A DNA stretch of 64,000 nt from CAZADH01 sp964483805 (GCA_964483805.1 CAZADH010000002.1:1-64000), one strand, 5' to 3'; positions 49,442 through 59,319 are shown, numbered from the stretch's first letter. Notes: generated by a model not told the origin, from the sequence alone. Numbers and translations are program-made.

Positions 49442-52373
49442 CCCCACCCCGTTGACCGGCGACGCCCACAGTTCTGCAGCCCCCCCCAAGGCGTTGCCCC
49501 CGTCTGTTCCAGACGACGGCGCGGGACACCGGTCACGCTGGCTGACCGTGCTCATCGGCTGGACCATCGTCTACTGCTCGCTCGTGATCACGCCGGCGGT
49601 GATGTGCTATATTGTATTTACATCTGCCGCCGCCACTCGCTTCAATAGCCGGCTTGACGACGTGCGGCGCGACCTGGCGGTGCGCGGCGATCGTCTCGTG
49701 GCGCGCTGTGAGCGCGAGAAGGTCGTGGTGGGTCTCGTCGAGGGCCTGAACCGTCGCGGCATCGCCGGTTTCCTGGCCAGGGCCCAGACCTGGCAGCGCC
49801 ATCACCCGGGAGCGATGCGTTGGATCGCCTGGGATCGCACGGGAACGCTGCTCAAGATGCCCGACGAGTTGTCGGTGAACGGCAAACGTGCCTGGCAGGA
49901 GGTCGTACGCAAGATCTGGCATCCCGATGCCGGCAGCCGCACGACGGTGGCCGAGCGCGCCCAAGTCGTCGCGGGTTTGCAGCGGTTCCTTGGTCGGCGT
50001 CCGGTGGCCGGCACGCTGGTCGAGTCACCCCGGCGCCTGATCTCGACGGTCATCCTCGATCGGCCCTGTTGGTTCGTCTGGGCGCACCACCGGCCAGCAC
50101 CCCACACGCAACCCGCACCAGTCGGCGATCCGCTCGGGGGGATTCTGCTGCAGGTCTTTCCTGAGAAACTGCCGGCCCAGTTCTGGATCGATCCGGTCTT
50201 GCGCCTGGCCGCGCGCGACCATGCCGACCGCCAGCCTCCGTTCGTCATGTTCGATCTGTGCGAACCGTGGCGCAATGTGGTGTCACCGTCGTTGGCCCGT
50301 CTTTCGCAGGGTTTCGTGCCCACGTTGCGCCGACGTTTTCTCGAGCGCAGCAGCGAACTGATCCAGGTCGGTTCCTACATTGCTGTCCCGGTTTCGCTCG
50401 ACGCGGCGGGCGACACCCCGCAGCGGCTGCTGGTGCTCGCCGACATCGCCGACCTGTACCTGGAGCGAGCCACCGCCGAGCGCCGATCCGGCCACCTCTT
50501 GCTGCTCTTCCTCGTCGCCACAGCAGCCGGTGGAGCATACTGGGGGCGAAGCGGCGGTCACGGGGTGTCGCTGCGGTTGCGGGTGGTGCTGTTGTTTGGC
50601 GCCGCCGTGTTGTTGCCCACGCTCGGCCTGGTCGTCGGCGGCGCCCAGCTCGTCCGGTGGGAGGACCACAGCGAACGGGCCGTCGCCATCGACATGCTGC
50701 AACAGTCGGCGCTGCGGCTGAACGCTCGCGGCTACATGTATTTCGAAGAATACGGCGAACGGGTCCGGGAGCGCCTGGTCGCCCGCATTACCGGGCTCAC
50801 CCGGGAACAGGATCTGCTCGCCGCCCTGCGCACGGCCATGCGCCAGGGCCTGGGGTCGAGTTTCTTCGTTTCCAGACTCGATGGGGGATTGTGGACATCG
50901 GGAGGCCGCCGCCTTGCCTCGGGCCCTCTCGAAATGCTGCGTTTCGCCATGCGTCGCGAACACAACGAGGACGTCAATCTGCTCGCCCAGAGCGTCGTTT
51001 CGCCGCCGGGGCAGAAAGCCGACGTGCCATGGGTGCCCCTGACCGCAACCGCGGGAGCGGTGGTGTCTCGCATCAACGCCGTGCGCATGCTGCGCCTGGG
51101 CGATGCGGAATACGCGGTATTGAAGATGGCCGTCACCATCAACTTCCGCACCCGCCTGGTCATCGTGGTATTCGATCCCCACGACCTCGAACTCGATCTG
51201 GCGGCCCGTGCCAGTCTGAGTATGCGCCGGCGCGAACTGCGCTCGCCAACCGCGCTCGCGCCGCGGGTCCATTTCGTGGCGGCAACACCGATCGGCGGCT
51301 GTTCCTGGCTCAACGCCTCGCTCGGTCGCCAACCGGCGGTCGCCCGGGCCGTTGCCCTCGAAAACGAGACGGTGGGCCTCATCGACTGGGCCGGTGAGAC
51401 TCAACTGTTCTTCGTGCCGGCCCGCGAGACGCGGGCGGTGTTGCGCCCCATCTGGTTGTTGCCCGACCGCGGCATCCGCGCACGCATGGAGCGGCGGTGG
51501 CAGTTGATCGTGCGCACCGCAGCGTTGACTTCGGTGGGCGCGATTGCGCTGGCGTTGGCGCTCGCGGCCGGCGTTCTCGGGCCGGTTCGCCGCCTCGACC
51601 AGGCCGTCGCCGCCGTCCGCGCCGGCGATCTGCACTCCCGGGTCGACGGCGTCACCCGCGACGAGATGGGGATCCTGGCCATGGCCTTCAACGACATGGT
51701 CGGCCGGTTGCGCGAACGGGAGCGGATGAAGGCCTACGTCTCGGCCACGGTCCTGGCAGCCGTCCGCGACGACACCGTGTCGCGCGGCGCGAGTGCACGT
51801 TCGGCACGCGTCACCGTGCTGTTCTCGCACATCGCCGCTTTTTCCCAGATCGCCCGCACCTGGACCCCGGAGGCTGTGTTTTCCATGCTCAACAGCTACT
51901 TCGCCGGCGTCGAACCGGTCGTGCGTGAGCAGGGCGGCGACATCGACAAGTTCATCGGTGACGCGGTCATGGCCAGGTTTTTTGGTGACGGTCAGGAACG
52001 GCAGGCGGTCAATGCCGCACTGGCAATGCGCCGGCACTTGAATACATACAACGTAAGTCGCCAACAGGCCGGGTTGCCCGCAATCAACATCGGGATCGGG
52101 ATCAACACAGGGGAGGTCATGCTCGGCGATGTCGGCAGCCGCAACCGCAAAGACCTGACCGTCATCGGCGACGCCGTCAACCTTGCCGCCCGCCTCGAGG
52201 TAGTGGCGCATCAGGGCACGCACACGCGCATCGTCGTCTCGGCAGAAACGGCCGGACAGCTCGAACCGTCGCTGCGACTGGTCGAGTTGGCGGTCACCAC
52301 GGTCAAGGGCAAAGACCGCCCCGTGCAGGTATTCGAAGTGGTCGGGCCGACCGACGCGCAGGTGCCCCAGTGA
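49419..52373 (+). CDS. Membrane class III cyclase, C2-like half (substrate/transition-state subunit of pair B)
   Basis: The protein has about 984 residues from GTG 49419; GTG 49404 and TTG 49452 are also possible, all close to the stop of the HEAT gene. Membrane segments are encoded at about 49542-49620, 50500-50545, 50575-50660 and 51505-51585, enclosing two extracytoplasmic regions, then HAMP (51585-51735) and the cyclase domain (51800-52300). The first metal Asp is H804 (VLFSHIAAF). D848 (GDAV), K844, T914, N921 and R925 (LTVIGDAVNLAARLE) are kept. The same His substitution occurs in 7827-10853. The stop overlaps the next gene by GTGA. I infer it supplies the Lys/Thr/Asn/Arg face of a heterodimeric active site. 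Product presumably cAMP. Confidence 0.88.
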   Translation: MTSNPTVDPTPLTGDAHSSAAPPKALPPSVPDDGAGHRSRWLTVLIGWTIVYCSLVITPAVMCYIVFTSAAATRFNSRLDDVRRDLAVRGDRLVARCEREKVVVGLVEGLNRRGIAGFLARAQTWQRHHPGAMRWIAWDRTGTLLKMPDELSVNGKRAWQEVVRKIWHPDAGSRTTVAERAQVVAGLQRFLGRRPVAGTLVESPRRLISTVILDRPCWFVWAHHRPAPHTQPAPVGDPLGGILLQVFPEKLPAQFWIDPVLRLAARDHADRQPPFVMFDLCEPWRNVVSPSLARLSQGFVPTLRRRFLERSSELIQVGSYIAVPVSLDAAGDTPQRLLVLADIADLYLERATAERRSGHLLLLFLVATAAGGAYWGRSGGHGVSLRLRVVLLFGAAVLLPTLGLVVGGAQLVRWEDHSERAVAIDMLQQSALRLNARGYMYFEEYGERVRERLVARITGLTREQDLLAALRTAMRQGLGSSFFVSRLDGGLWTSGGRRLASGPLEMLRFAMRREHNEDVNLLAQSVVSPPGQKADVPWVPLTATAGAVVSRINAVRMLRLGDAEYAVLKMAVTINFRTRLVIVVFDPHDLELDLAARASLSMRRRELRSPTALAPRVHFVAATPIGGCSWLNASLGRQPAVARAVALENETVGLIDWAGETQLFFVPARETRAVLRPIWLLPDRGIRARMERRWQLIVRTAALTSVGAIALALALAAGVLGPVRRLDQAVAAVRAGDLHSRVDGVTRDEMGILAMAFNDMVGRLRERERMKAYVSATVLAAVRDDTVSRGASARSARVTVLFSHIAAFSQIARTWTPEAVFSMLNSYFAGVEPVVREQGGDIDKFIGDAVMARFFGDGQERQAVNAALAMRRHLNTYNVSRQQAGLPAINIGIGINTGEVMLGDVGSRNRKDLTVIGDAVNLAARLEVVAHQGTHTRIVVSAETAGQLEPSLRLVELAVTTVKGKDRPVQVFEVVGPTDAQVPQ

Positions 52374-55213
52374 CCCGCAACGACAAGACCGAACCGGCAA
52401 GAGTGCCGCTCTGGCAATGGTTTGTCTTGTATCTGCTCGTTGTTGCCCTGCCGTCGTGGATGGTCGCCGACTATTTCCGGGCGTTGTTTGCCGAACAGGC
52501 TGAGACCCGCAGCCAGATGGCCGCAGCCAAGCTTTCGGTCGATGCGGCGGCCGCCGCGCACTTCTTCCGCTCGTCGTTTCTGCTCGAGTCGCTCCTGACC
52601 CGCTCTGCCTGGCCCGAGGCGCGTTGGCCGCAGTTTGTCGAGGCGCTCGAACGTCGCTACCCAGGTGCCTTTCGCTGGATTCTCTACGACCGATCGCAGC
52701 AGATTATCCCCATCGTCCCGACGGCACGCCTGCCCGGCGGCCCGGGGTTGTGGCATCGGGTCGTGTCGAGTTACGCCATCGCTTCCATGTCGTTCTACCG
52801 GTTGCTCGACGCCCGCCTTGGCACCGATCCGCTTCTGGGCGAAGTGCAGCGCGCGCTCGGCCCCGGTTTTCGGTTCGAGAACCTTCTCTCGACTTCCAGG
52901 GGCGTGCTGTACGGCCCCTGGGAAGGCGAACCTGCCGTCATGGCCTGGTGGCAGGATGGTCGCGATGCGGCTGACAACATCGTGGATCGCGGCCGCTTGC
53001 GCGGGTTTTTCGCGGTCATGCGCCCCGGGCGCCTGCCGCCGTTGCTGCCGATGCGCCTCATCGTCAGGGGCCACGCCGCGGGCATGCGGCGATCGACCTC
53101 ATCGTTGGTGGCGATCGACCCCGCCGACCCCCGCCGCTTCTACACCCATCCCACTGTTCCGCGCGAACCGGCCCTGGGCGAACGGCTCTGGACCGCCCAT
53201 CGCCACCGCACCGCCGACGTTTTCCGCGTCGATCATTGGCTCGCCACCGCCGTGCCCATCCGCGAGGCCATGGCCGGCAGGGTTTTTCTCCTGCACGACC
53301 TGGCCCCCGGGGAACGGCAGTATCAATGGCAATACAACATATTGATGGTCATCCTGTTCGCCGTGCAAGCCATCGGCGTGCTGTTGCTGCTCTCCTGCTG
53401 GCGCCGCGGGGGGCTCGAACTCGGCCTGCGTTGGCGCATCATGAGTGCCCTCTCGCTGGCCATGTTGCTGCCGCTCGGCGGCCTGTATCAACTGGGCGAG
53501 CGGATGGTGGCGCGCGAGTATCAGGTCCGCCGCGAACAACTGGCGGCCGGTTTGAGCCGGGACCTGGCCTTGGTCATGCCACGGTATCGGGACTTCAGCA
53601 GTCGGTATGGCGCCGCTCTGCTGGCCTCACTGACACGCGCTGTGGCCGGCCCGTTGTCGGAGCGGGAGATCAGCACCCGTTTGCAGCGGTTCGTCAGCCG
53701 ACCGGCCCACCAGGTTTCCGATTTTTACCTGAGCGACGCCCGAGGACGACTGGCCCGCAGCGGCCGCGAACAGTCAGACCGGCGGTTCAAGACCATTGCC
53801 CAGATCATGTTGTCGGGCGTCTTGCGCGACAATGGCGGCCCCACCGAGTCTTCGGCTTTCAACGAGAGCATGCTCGAAACCGTGGCCGAGGTCGCCGAGA
53901 AAGACCGCCGCATGGACCAGTCGCTGCTGCGGGTAAACGAGTGGGGCCTGCACATGTTCATGCGCGACTCGCGCTACATCATTGCCCTGCTGCCCCGGGT
54001 CGACGGCACCATGCGATCGTTGCTCGTGCCGGTGAATCCGGCACTGGTGAAGGTTCGCTTTGCCAATCGCGAGTTCGTGCGCGGACTGACGCCGGAGTTG
54101 CAGGCCGTCGGGCTGAGCCGGGCGAACTTCACCTCGGACCAGTGGGGGCACATTCCCGCCGTGCCGGCCTTCTGGCAGAACGGCGAGATTCGCCAGGCCC
54201 TCGAAGATCGGCGGACGCAGCGCGCCGGCGAGTTCACGCTCAACAACGGCCGCTTCCTCTACCAGACCGGCGCGCGGACCGCGTTGTTTCCTTACATTTT
54301 CGTGGGCGTGGCCCCCCTCGACCCGGTCGCGGCCGAGGTCAATCGACACGCATGGGCGTTTCGGGGTGCGGCCCTCTTTGTCACCGGCCTGGTGGGCGTT
54401 CTCGGCTGGTTATTGGCCGCCGGCCTGCTCGCGCCGATCCGTCGCCTCGAAGTAGCGGTGCGCCAGGTCGCCGCGGGCAACCTCGACGTCGAGGTGGCCG
54501 TGGTGGGCCGTGACGAGATTGGTCGCCTGGCCGAGAATTTCAACGACATGTTCCGCGGTCTGCGCGAGCGCGAGCGCATGCAGGCCTATGTGTCTCCGGC
54601 TGTCCTCGAGGCGGTGCGCGACGACGCCACCGCGGCGGGCCAGCAGGCGCGAACCTGCGAGGCGACGGTGTTCGTTGCCGATATCCGCTCGTTTACGACC
54701 CTGTCGGAGAAACATGGACCGCAAGCGATGTTCGCGATGCTCAACGAGTACATGACGGGGGTCGAGGCGTTGCTTCGCGAGCATGGCGGACGCATCGACA
54801 AGTTCATCGGGGACGCCGTCCTGGCGGTGTTTCTCGACCCAGGTCGTGCGGGCGCCCTCGAGGCGGTGCGGGCAGCATGGGCCGTCACCCGGTTCGTCGC
54901 CGAGTTCAGCACCCGCCGGCAACGGGCCGGGTTGTTCGGGGTGGGCGTCGGGGTCGGCATCACCACCGGCCGCGTCCTGGTGGGCACGGTCGGCAGCGCA
55001 ACCCGCAAAGATCTGGCCGTGATTGGTGACGAGGTCGAGCGGGCCGCGCAACTCGAAGCCGCCTCGAAACAGGGGCGTCACTCGCGCATCATTCTCTCGC
55101 CGGCCACCCACGACCTGGTCAAGGATGTAACTCGTTGTATTTCTCTTGCTCCCTCTCACGCCCGCGATGCCGACCTCGTCGCTTTCGAAGTGGTCGAAGC
55201 GCCAAGCGCTTGA
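52370..55213 (+). CDS. Membrane class III cyclase, C1-like half (metal-binding subunit of pair B)
   Basis: The protein has 947 residues from GTG 52370, in a GTGA overlap with the upstream cyclase. Membrane segments are encoded at about 52410-52480, 53335-53400, 53430-53505 and 54358-54435, then HAMP (54435-54580) and the cyclase domain (54660-55190). Metal Asps D771 (VADIRSFT) and D815 (GDAV) are present, as is K811. The transition-state Asn is E890 and the Arg is Q894 (VERAAQLEAASKQ); the base-specifying Thr is Ala (LAVIGDE). The motif ERAA-x-LEAASKQ is shared with the C1-like member of pair A, so the two arose from one specialised lineage. Catalysis is expected only in complex with the 49419-52373 product. 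Confidence 0.88.
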   Translation: MTRNDKTEPARVPLWQWFVLYLLVVALPSWMVADYFRALFAEQAETRSQMAAAKLSVDAAAAAHFFRSSFLLESLLTRSAWPEARWPQFVEALERRYPGAFRWILYDRSQQIIPIVPTARLPGGPGLWHRVVSSYAIASMSFYRLLDARLGTDPLLGEVQRALGPGFRFENLLSTSRGVLYGPWEGEPAVMAWWQDGRDAADNIVDRGRLRGFFAVMRPGRLPPLLPMRLIVRGHAAGMRRSTSSLVAIDPADPRRFYTHPTVPREPALGERLWTAHRHRTADVFRVDHWLATAVPIREAMAGRVFLLHDLAPGERQYQWQYNILMVILFAVQAIGVLLLLSCWRRGGLELGLRWRIMSALSLAMLLPLGGLYQLGERMVAREYQVRREQLAAGLSRDLALVMPRYRDFSSRYGAALLASLTRAVAGPLSEREISTRLQRFVSRPAHQVSDFYLSDARGRLARSGREQSDRRFKTIAQIMLSGVLRDNGGPTESSAFNESMLETVAEVAEKDRRMDQSLLRVNEWGLHMFMRDSRYIIALLPRVDGTMRSLLVPVNPALVKVRFANREFVRGLTPELQAVGLSRANFTSDQWGHIPAVPAFWQNGEIRQALEDRRTQRAGEFTLNNGRFLYQTGARTALFPYIFVGVAPLDPVAAEVNRHAWAFRGAALFVTGLVGVLGWLLAAGLLAPIRRLEVAVRQVAAGNLDVEVAVVGRDEIGRLAENFNDMFRGLRERERMQAYVSPAVLEAVRDDATAAGQQARTCEATVFVADIRSFTTLSEKHGPQAMFAMLNEYMTGVEALLREHGGRIDKFIGDAVLAVFLDPGRAGALEAVRAAWAVTRFVAEFSTRRQRAGLFGVGVGVGITTGRVLVGTVGSATRKDLAVIGDEVERAAQLEAASKQGRHSRIILSPATHDLVKDVTRCISLAPSHARDADLVAFEVVEAPSA

Positions 55214-55278
55214 TGCATGCGCGACTGCCGTAGAGTCATCCGCCCGCACACAACAGGCCCCAACGCCTGCGCAGCTCC

Positions 55279-55308
55279 TTGATATTGCTTCTGTATTTAT
55301 CGTATCCT
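55279..55308 (+). promoter_or_regulatory. Putative promoter of the DUF523/YbgA gene
   Basis: TTGATA (55279-55284), 18-nt spacer, TATCCT (55303-55308), 29 nt before the ATG at 55338. The spacer is AT-rich compared with its surroundings. Confidence 0.5.
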
Positions 55309-55337
55309 GGCCATCATCCACACCCGGGGAGGCTCTT

Positions 55338-56297
55338 ATGACATCAACCGGCATTCGCGTAGGGGTCAGTAGTTGCCTATTGGGCAACGAGGTTCGTTTC
55401 GACGGCGGTCACAAACACGATCGTTACATCACCGGCACGCTGGGTCAGTTCTTTACCTGGGTCCCGGTGTGTCCGGAGGTCGAGTGCGGGCTGCCCGTGC
55501 CGCGCGAAGCGATGCGGTTGCTCGGCCGCAAGGAGTCGCCGCGCCTGGTCACGGTCAACACCGGTGTCGATCTCACCGACAAGATGCTGACGTATGCCCG
55601 GCGACGGGTCGCCGAGCTGGCCCACGAGGATCTGTGCGGCTACATTTTCAAGAGCGGGTCACCCAGCTCGGGCATGCAGGGCGTTCGGCTCTACGACGCC
55701 AATGGTGTGCCGGCCAAAGTGGCCGTCGGCCTGTTCGCCCGCGAGTTCATGACCGCCTTTCCGCTCATCCCCTGCGAAGACGAGGGACGCTTGCACGACA
55801 TGGGGCTGCGCGAGAATTTCATCGAGCGGGTGTTTGCCTGGCGGCGTTGGCGCGACTTTCTCGCCGGTGGACGGCGCCCGCGCGACCTCGTGGCGTTCCA
55901 TGCCCGCGAAAAAATGCTCTTGATGGCCCACAGTGTCAAGCATCTGCGCGAACTTGGCCGGTTGGTCGCTGAAGCCGGCTCGATCAAGGGACGCGGAACC
56001 GACCTTTTTGACCGCTACGGCGAGACCTTCATGACCGCCTTGAAAACTCACGCCACGCCCAAGAAGCACGCCAACGTGCTTTCACACCTGCAGGGCTTTC
56101 TGAAAGACCAGTTGACCACGCCCGACAAGCAGGAACTCGTCGAGGTGATCGAGTCGTATCGCACCGGCCAGGTGCCGCTCATCGTGCCGCTGACCCTGCT
56201 CAATCACCATTTCCGCCATCACCCGGTCGACTGGGTCGCCGACCAGACCTATCTGCACCCATATCCCGGGGAACTGCTGCTGCGCAACCATGTGTGA
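55338..56297 (+). CDS. DUF523-DUF1722 (YbgA-like) fusion protein
   Basis: The 319-residue protein starts at ATG 55338 with GGGGAGG 5 nt upstream. An N-terminal DUF523 domain (1-150: VGVSSCLLGNEVRFDGGHK, VCPEVECGLPVPREAMRL) is joined to a C-terminal DUF1722/YbgA domain (about 180-310: HAREKMLLMAHSVKHLRELG, HLQGFLKDQLTTPDK, LLNHHF...QTYLHPYP). This is the domain order of E. coli YbgA. DUF523 includes the [4Fe-4S] thiouracil desulfidase TudS. Two of the usual Cys are present (SSCLLG, VCPE), but the third motif, normally SPSCG, reads SPSSG with S111, so a complete cluster site is not obvious. The function of the fusion is unproven. Confidence 0.9.
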   Translation: MTSTGIRVGVSSCLLGNEVRFDGGHKHDRYITGTLGQFFTWVPVCPEVECGLPVPREAMRLLGRKESPRLVTVNTGVDLTDKMLTYARRRVAELAHEDLCGYIFKSGSPSSGMQGVRLYDANGVPAKVAVGLFAREFMTAFPLIPCEDEGRLHDMGLRENFIERVFAWRRWRDFLAGGRRPRDLVAFHAREKMLLMAHSVKHLRELGRLVAEAGSIKGRGTDLFDRYGETFMTALKTHATPKKHANVLSHLQGFLKDQLTTPDKQELVEVIESYRTGQVPLIVPLTLLNHHFRHHPVDWVADQTYLHPYPGELLLRNHV

Positions 56298-56394
56298 CCT
56301 CAGCCGCGCCCGGCACCGGCACACTATATTTCCGTGGTAGGACGCGACTCCGAGGTCGCGTTCGCTGGCCGCTGCCGGCCCGGCGGTATGTCGC

Positions 56395-58128
56395 TTACTC
56401 GCGAATGGTGAAGCGCGACACCAGCGCGTGCAGTTCGTCGGCCAGCCGCGCGAGTTCCTCGGCCGAACCGGAGATCTGCGAAACCGTTGCGGTCTGCTGC
56501 TCGATGGCGGTCGAGACCACGCCGGTGCGCTCGGAGGTGATGCGGGTGAGCTTGGTGATATCTTCGATCGTGCGCGACATGACTTCGGCATTGCGCGACT
56601 GTTCGCCCGACACCTTCGATATTTCTTTGATCTTGCGGTTCACATCACCGGTGTTGGTGATGATGTTGTCGAGGTTTGCTGACACGGCCCGGGTTACGGC
56701 GATGCCGTCGTCGACGCGCTGGCGGCCGATCTGCATCGAGTCGACGGCACTCTGCGTTTTCAATTGCACGTTGTCGATCAGCGACGAGATCTCTTCGGCA
56801 GCCTCCGCCGATTCTTCGGCCAGTTTGCGCACCTCCTCGGCGACGACCGAGAAACCCTTGCCCTGATCGCCGGCACGCGCCGCTTCGATGGCGGCGTTCA
56901 ACGCCAGCAGGTTGGTCTGCGAAGCGATGGTACTGATCGTGGTGACGATATCGGAGATCTGTTTCGACGCGGCGTTCAGATCGAGAATGACCTGTGTGGC
57001 CATGTCGACCGACTCTTTGATCTTACCGATCATGTCGACTGCCTTCTTGACCGTCTGACCGCCGGTGGCGGCGACCTCGTTGGTGCTGTTCGACGCATCG
57101 ACGGCCGTGGCCGCCAGTTGCGCCACCTGATGGGCCGAAGTCGAAAAGTTCTCGATCTGCCGGGAGGTCTTCTCGAGATTCGACGCGATTTCGACCGCCG
57201 AAGTGTTGATCTCGACCACGTTGCGCGAGATGTCTTGCAGAGTGGCCGCCGATTCGACCGAAGCCGACGACAGCTCCTGCGAACTGCTGGCCACATCGTT
57301 CGAGGTTTCGAGCACCTTCGAGATCATCTGACAGATGCCGTGCAGCATCAGGTTGAAGCTCTCGGCCAGGGTCTGGAACTCGTCTTGCGAGGCAATCTTC
57401 AGACGTGTCTCGAGCCGCCCCTGCTCGGCCCGCGCCATGCTCTCGATGATCATCTGGAACGGCCCCGAGATGCCGCGGGCGATGAAGACCGAGAAGAACA
57501 CACCGAACACGATGACCGCGACCGGCAACACCTTCATGGCCATTTTGATCGAGCCGAAAAACTCGAGCATCCCGGTCTTGAGTCGTTTTTCGGCGCTGTC
57601 GAACTGCGCCCCTGACAATTGCTCCATTTGCTTGCCCAGGTGGTCTTCGCGTTTCTCCATGATCGTCGTGATTGCCAGGGAGAGCGGAATCGGGGCCGTT
57701 GCCGCCAGATAGTCGTCGATCACCGCAACCAGCTCGGTCGTTGCCGCTTCACATGAGTCAGCAATGCCCTGGTGCTGTTTGCCCAACTCGGGCGGCGCCT
57801 TCAGATCGAGCGCAGCCACCACGGTCTTGATCGACGGGGATTCCTCACTGACAATCGACTTGGCATCTTTCTCGGCATCGCGCACCAAATCGGCCGACCT
57901 CTCGGTCGGGCTGGCCAGATGGCGCACGGCTTCGAGGCAGAGCCGGTTCACGCGCTGCGACCACCGCGCTGTCACTTTCAGCAACGGCAACTCGATTTCG
58001 GTGATGAACTTCACGTCGGTCTCGAGCCGCGACAGCTTCATGCTCGTCCAGACCGTCATTGCCAATCCGGCCACGACGAGAACGGCAAACCCCAAGAGGA
58101 TCTTCTTGCCGATCGAAAGTTTCAGCAT
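56395..58128 (-). CDS. Methyl-accepting chemotaxis protein
   Basis: The 577-residue protein starts at ATG 58128. Membrane segments lie at about 9-30 (ILLGFAVLVVAGLAMTVW) and 195-217 (VLPVAVIVFGVFFSVFIA), enclosing a periplasmic helical sensor of about 165 residues. HAMP follows, then a long antiparallel coiled coil with the conserved hairpin tip (SQTNLLALNAAIEAARAGDQ, then GKGFSVVAEEVRKLAEES). It should signal to CheA/CheW, which are not in the window. The ligand is unknown. It is the last of four same-strand genes (60902 to 56395) with short gaps. Confidence 0.95.
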   Translation of the reverse strand: MLKLSIGKKILLGFAVLVVAGLAMTVWTSMKLSRLETDVKFITEIELPLLKVTARWSQRVNRLCLEAVRHLASPTERSADLVRDAEKDAKSIVSEESPSIKTVVAALDLKAPPELGKQHQGIADSCEAATTELVAVIDDYLAATAPIPLSLAITTIMEKREDHLGKQMEQLSGAQFDSAEKRLKTGMLEFFGSIKMAMKVLPVAVIVFGVFFSVFIARGISGPFQMIIESMARAEQGRLETRLKIASQDEFQTLAESFNLMLHGICQMISKVLETSNDVASSSQELSSASVESAATLQDISRNVVEINTSAVEIASNLEKTSRQIENFSTSAHQVAQLAATAVDASNSTNEVAATGGQTVKKAVDMIGKIKESVDMATQVILDLNAASKQISDIVTTISTIASQTNLLALNAAIEAARAGDQGKGFSVVAEEVRKLAEESAEAAEEISSLIDNVQLKTQSAVDSMQIGRQRVDDGIAVTRAVSANLDNIITNTGDVNRKIKEISKVSGEQSRNAEVMSRTIEDITKLTRITSERTGVVSTAIEQQTATVSQISGSAEELARLADELHALVSRFTIRE

Positions 58129-58166
58129 GTTCGTCTACCGTGTTGCACGCGATACGCAGAAGCTGT

Positions 58167-59264
58167 TCACAACCGCCCCCGCTGCATGTTGAATGAATCG
58201 AGGCGGTAGTGAGGGACAAACAGCTCTTTGAAGGTCGCCATGGCAAACCCATCGGTCATGCTGGCCAGATGATCGACGACCGTTCGCCAGACCGGGGTGT
58301 CCGGCGCCACCGGGTGATGCAACCGGGTCAGCAGGCGTTCGGGTTTGCTCATAAAATACTGGGCCATCTGCCGCAACAACACCCGGCTCTTTTCGATCTC
58401 GTCTTCGATTTCGTGGCGGGTGTAGACCTTCTCGTAGAGAAATGCCCGCAACTCCTCGGCGGCATCGGCCACCGGCTTGCTCAAGGCAATTGCCGGCTTG
58501 CCCCAGCTTTCGAGAATGATGTCTTTGACCATGCCGTGAATACGTTGTGAGTTGCGCTCGCCCAGAAGCGTCACCGGGCCTGCCGGCAAGTCGCTCAGAC
58601 TGATCAAACCCGCCCGCACCGCATCGTCGATATCGTGATTGATATAGGCCACGAGGTCGGCCAGGCGGACCACCTGGGCCTCGAGCGTCAACGGGGCTTC
58701 GGCAGCGCCGCTGAGCAGCAACGGCCCGGACCGCCCCTTGCTGTGCTTCAGAATGCCGTCGACCACCTCGGCGGTCAGGTTGAGGCCCGCACCGTTCTTT
58801 TCGAGGTGCCGCACCACGCGCACGCTGTGGACGGCGTGGTGAAACCCTTCGGGCGAAAGCTCACCCAGCACCTGCTCACCAGCATGCCCGAACGGGGTGT
58901 GCCCCAGATCGTGCCCGAAGGCGATGGCCTCGGTGAGATCTTCGTTGAGCCGCAGCCCACGGGCAATCGTGCGCGCGATCTGGGCCACCTCGAGGGTGTG
59001 CGTCAGGCGGGTGCGAAAGTGATCGTTGCGTGGAGCCAGGAACACCTGGGTCTTGTGCTTCAACCGCCGAAACGCCTCGCTGTGCAGGATCCGATCGCGA
59101 TCGCGTTGAAAACAGGTGCGATAGAAGCAATCGCGCTCCGGCCGGTCGCGCCCGCGCGACGCCTGGCTCTTGCAGGCGAACGGCGACAGAAACGCCGTTT
59201 CCTGGTCCTCGAGCATACGTCGTATGACGTCGCCTTCGGGTCGCTTCACTTCGTGTTCGCTCAT
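58167..59264 (-). CDS. dgt: dGTP triphosphohydrolase-like HD protein
   Basis: The 365-residue protein has the dGTPase-type HD motifs in order: RDRDRILHSEAFRRLKHKTQVF, RTRLTHTLEVAQIARTIARGL, IAFGHDLGHTPFGHAGE and LADLVAYINHDIDD. Family members hydrolyse dGTP or other dNTPs to the nucleoside and triphosphate, thereby controlling dNTP pools. The length and the first motif match the type-2 deoxyguanosinetriphosphate triphosphohydrolase-like group. It lies 55 nt downstream of the pyrimidine-nucleoside phosphorylase gene, consistent with a nucleotide-salvage unit. Metal ligands (H...HD...D) appear intact. Confidence 0.92.
   Translation of the reverse strand: MSEHEVKRPEGDVIRRMLEDQETAFLSPFACKSQASRGRDRPERDCFYRTCFQRDRDRILHSEAFRRLKHKTQVFLAPRNDHFRTRLTHTLEVAQIARTIARGLRLNEDLTEAIAFGHDLGHTPFGHAGEQVLGELSPEGFHHAVHSVRVVRHLEKNGAGLNLTAEVVDGILKHSKGRSGPLLLSGAAEAPLTLEAQVVRLADLVAYINHDIDDAVRAGLISLSDLPAGPVTLLGERNSQRIHGMVKDIILESWGKPAIALSKPVADAAEELRAFLYEKVYTRHEIEDEIEKSRVLLRQMAQYFMSKPERLLTRLHHPVAPDTPVWRTVVDHLASMTDGFAMATFKELFVPHYRLDSFNMQRGRL
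59215..59225. repeat. ATAC-N3-GTAT palindrome
   Basis: ATACGTCGTAT inside the dGTPase-like gene, near its 5' end. Confidence 0.5.
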
Positions 59265-59319
59265 TAACCTGGTCTCCGGCTGCTGCGCCGGTCACACCCA
59301 CATGTCAATACAACAGCAA

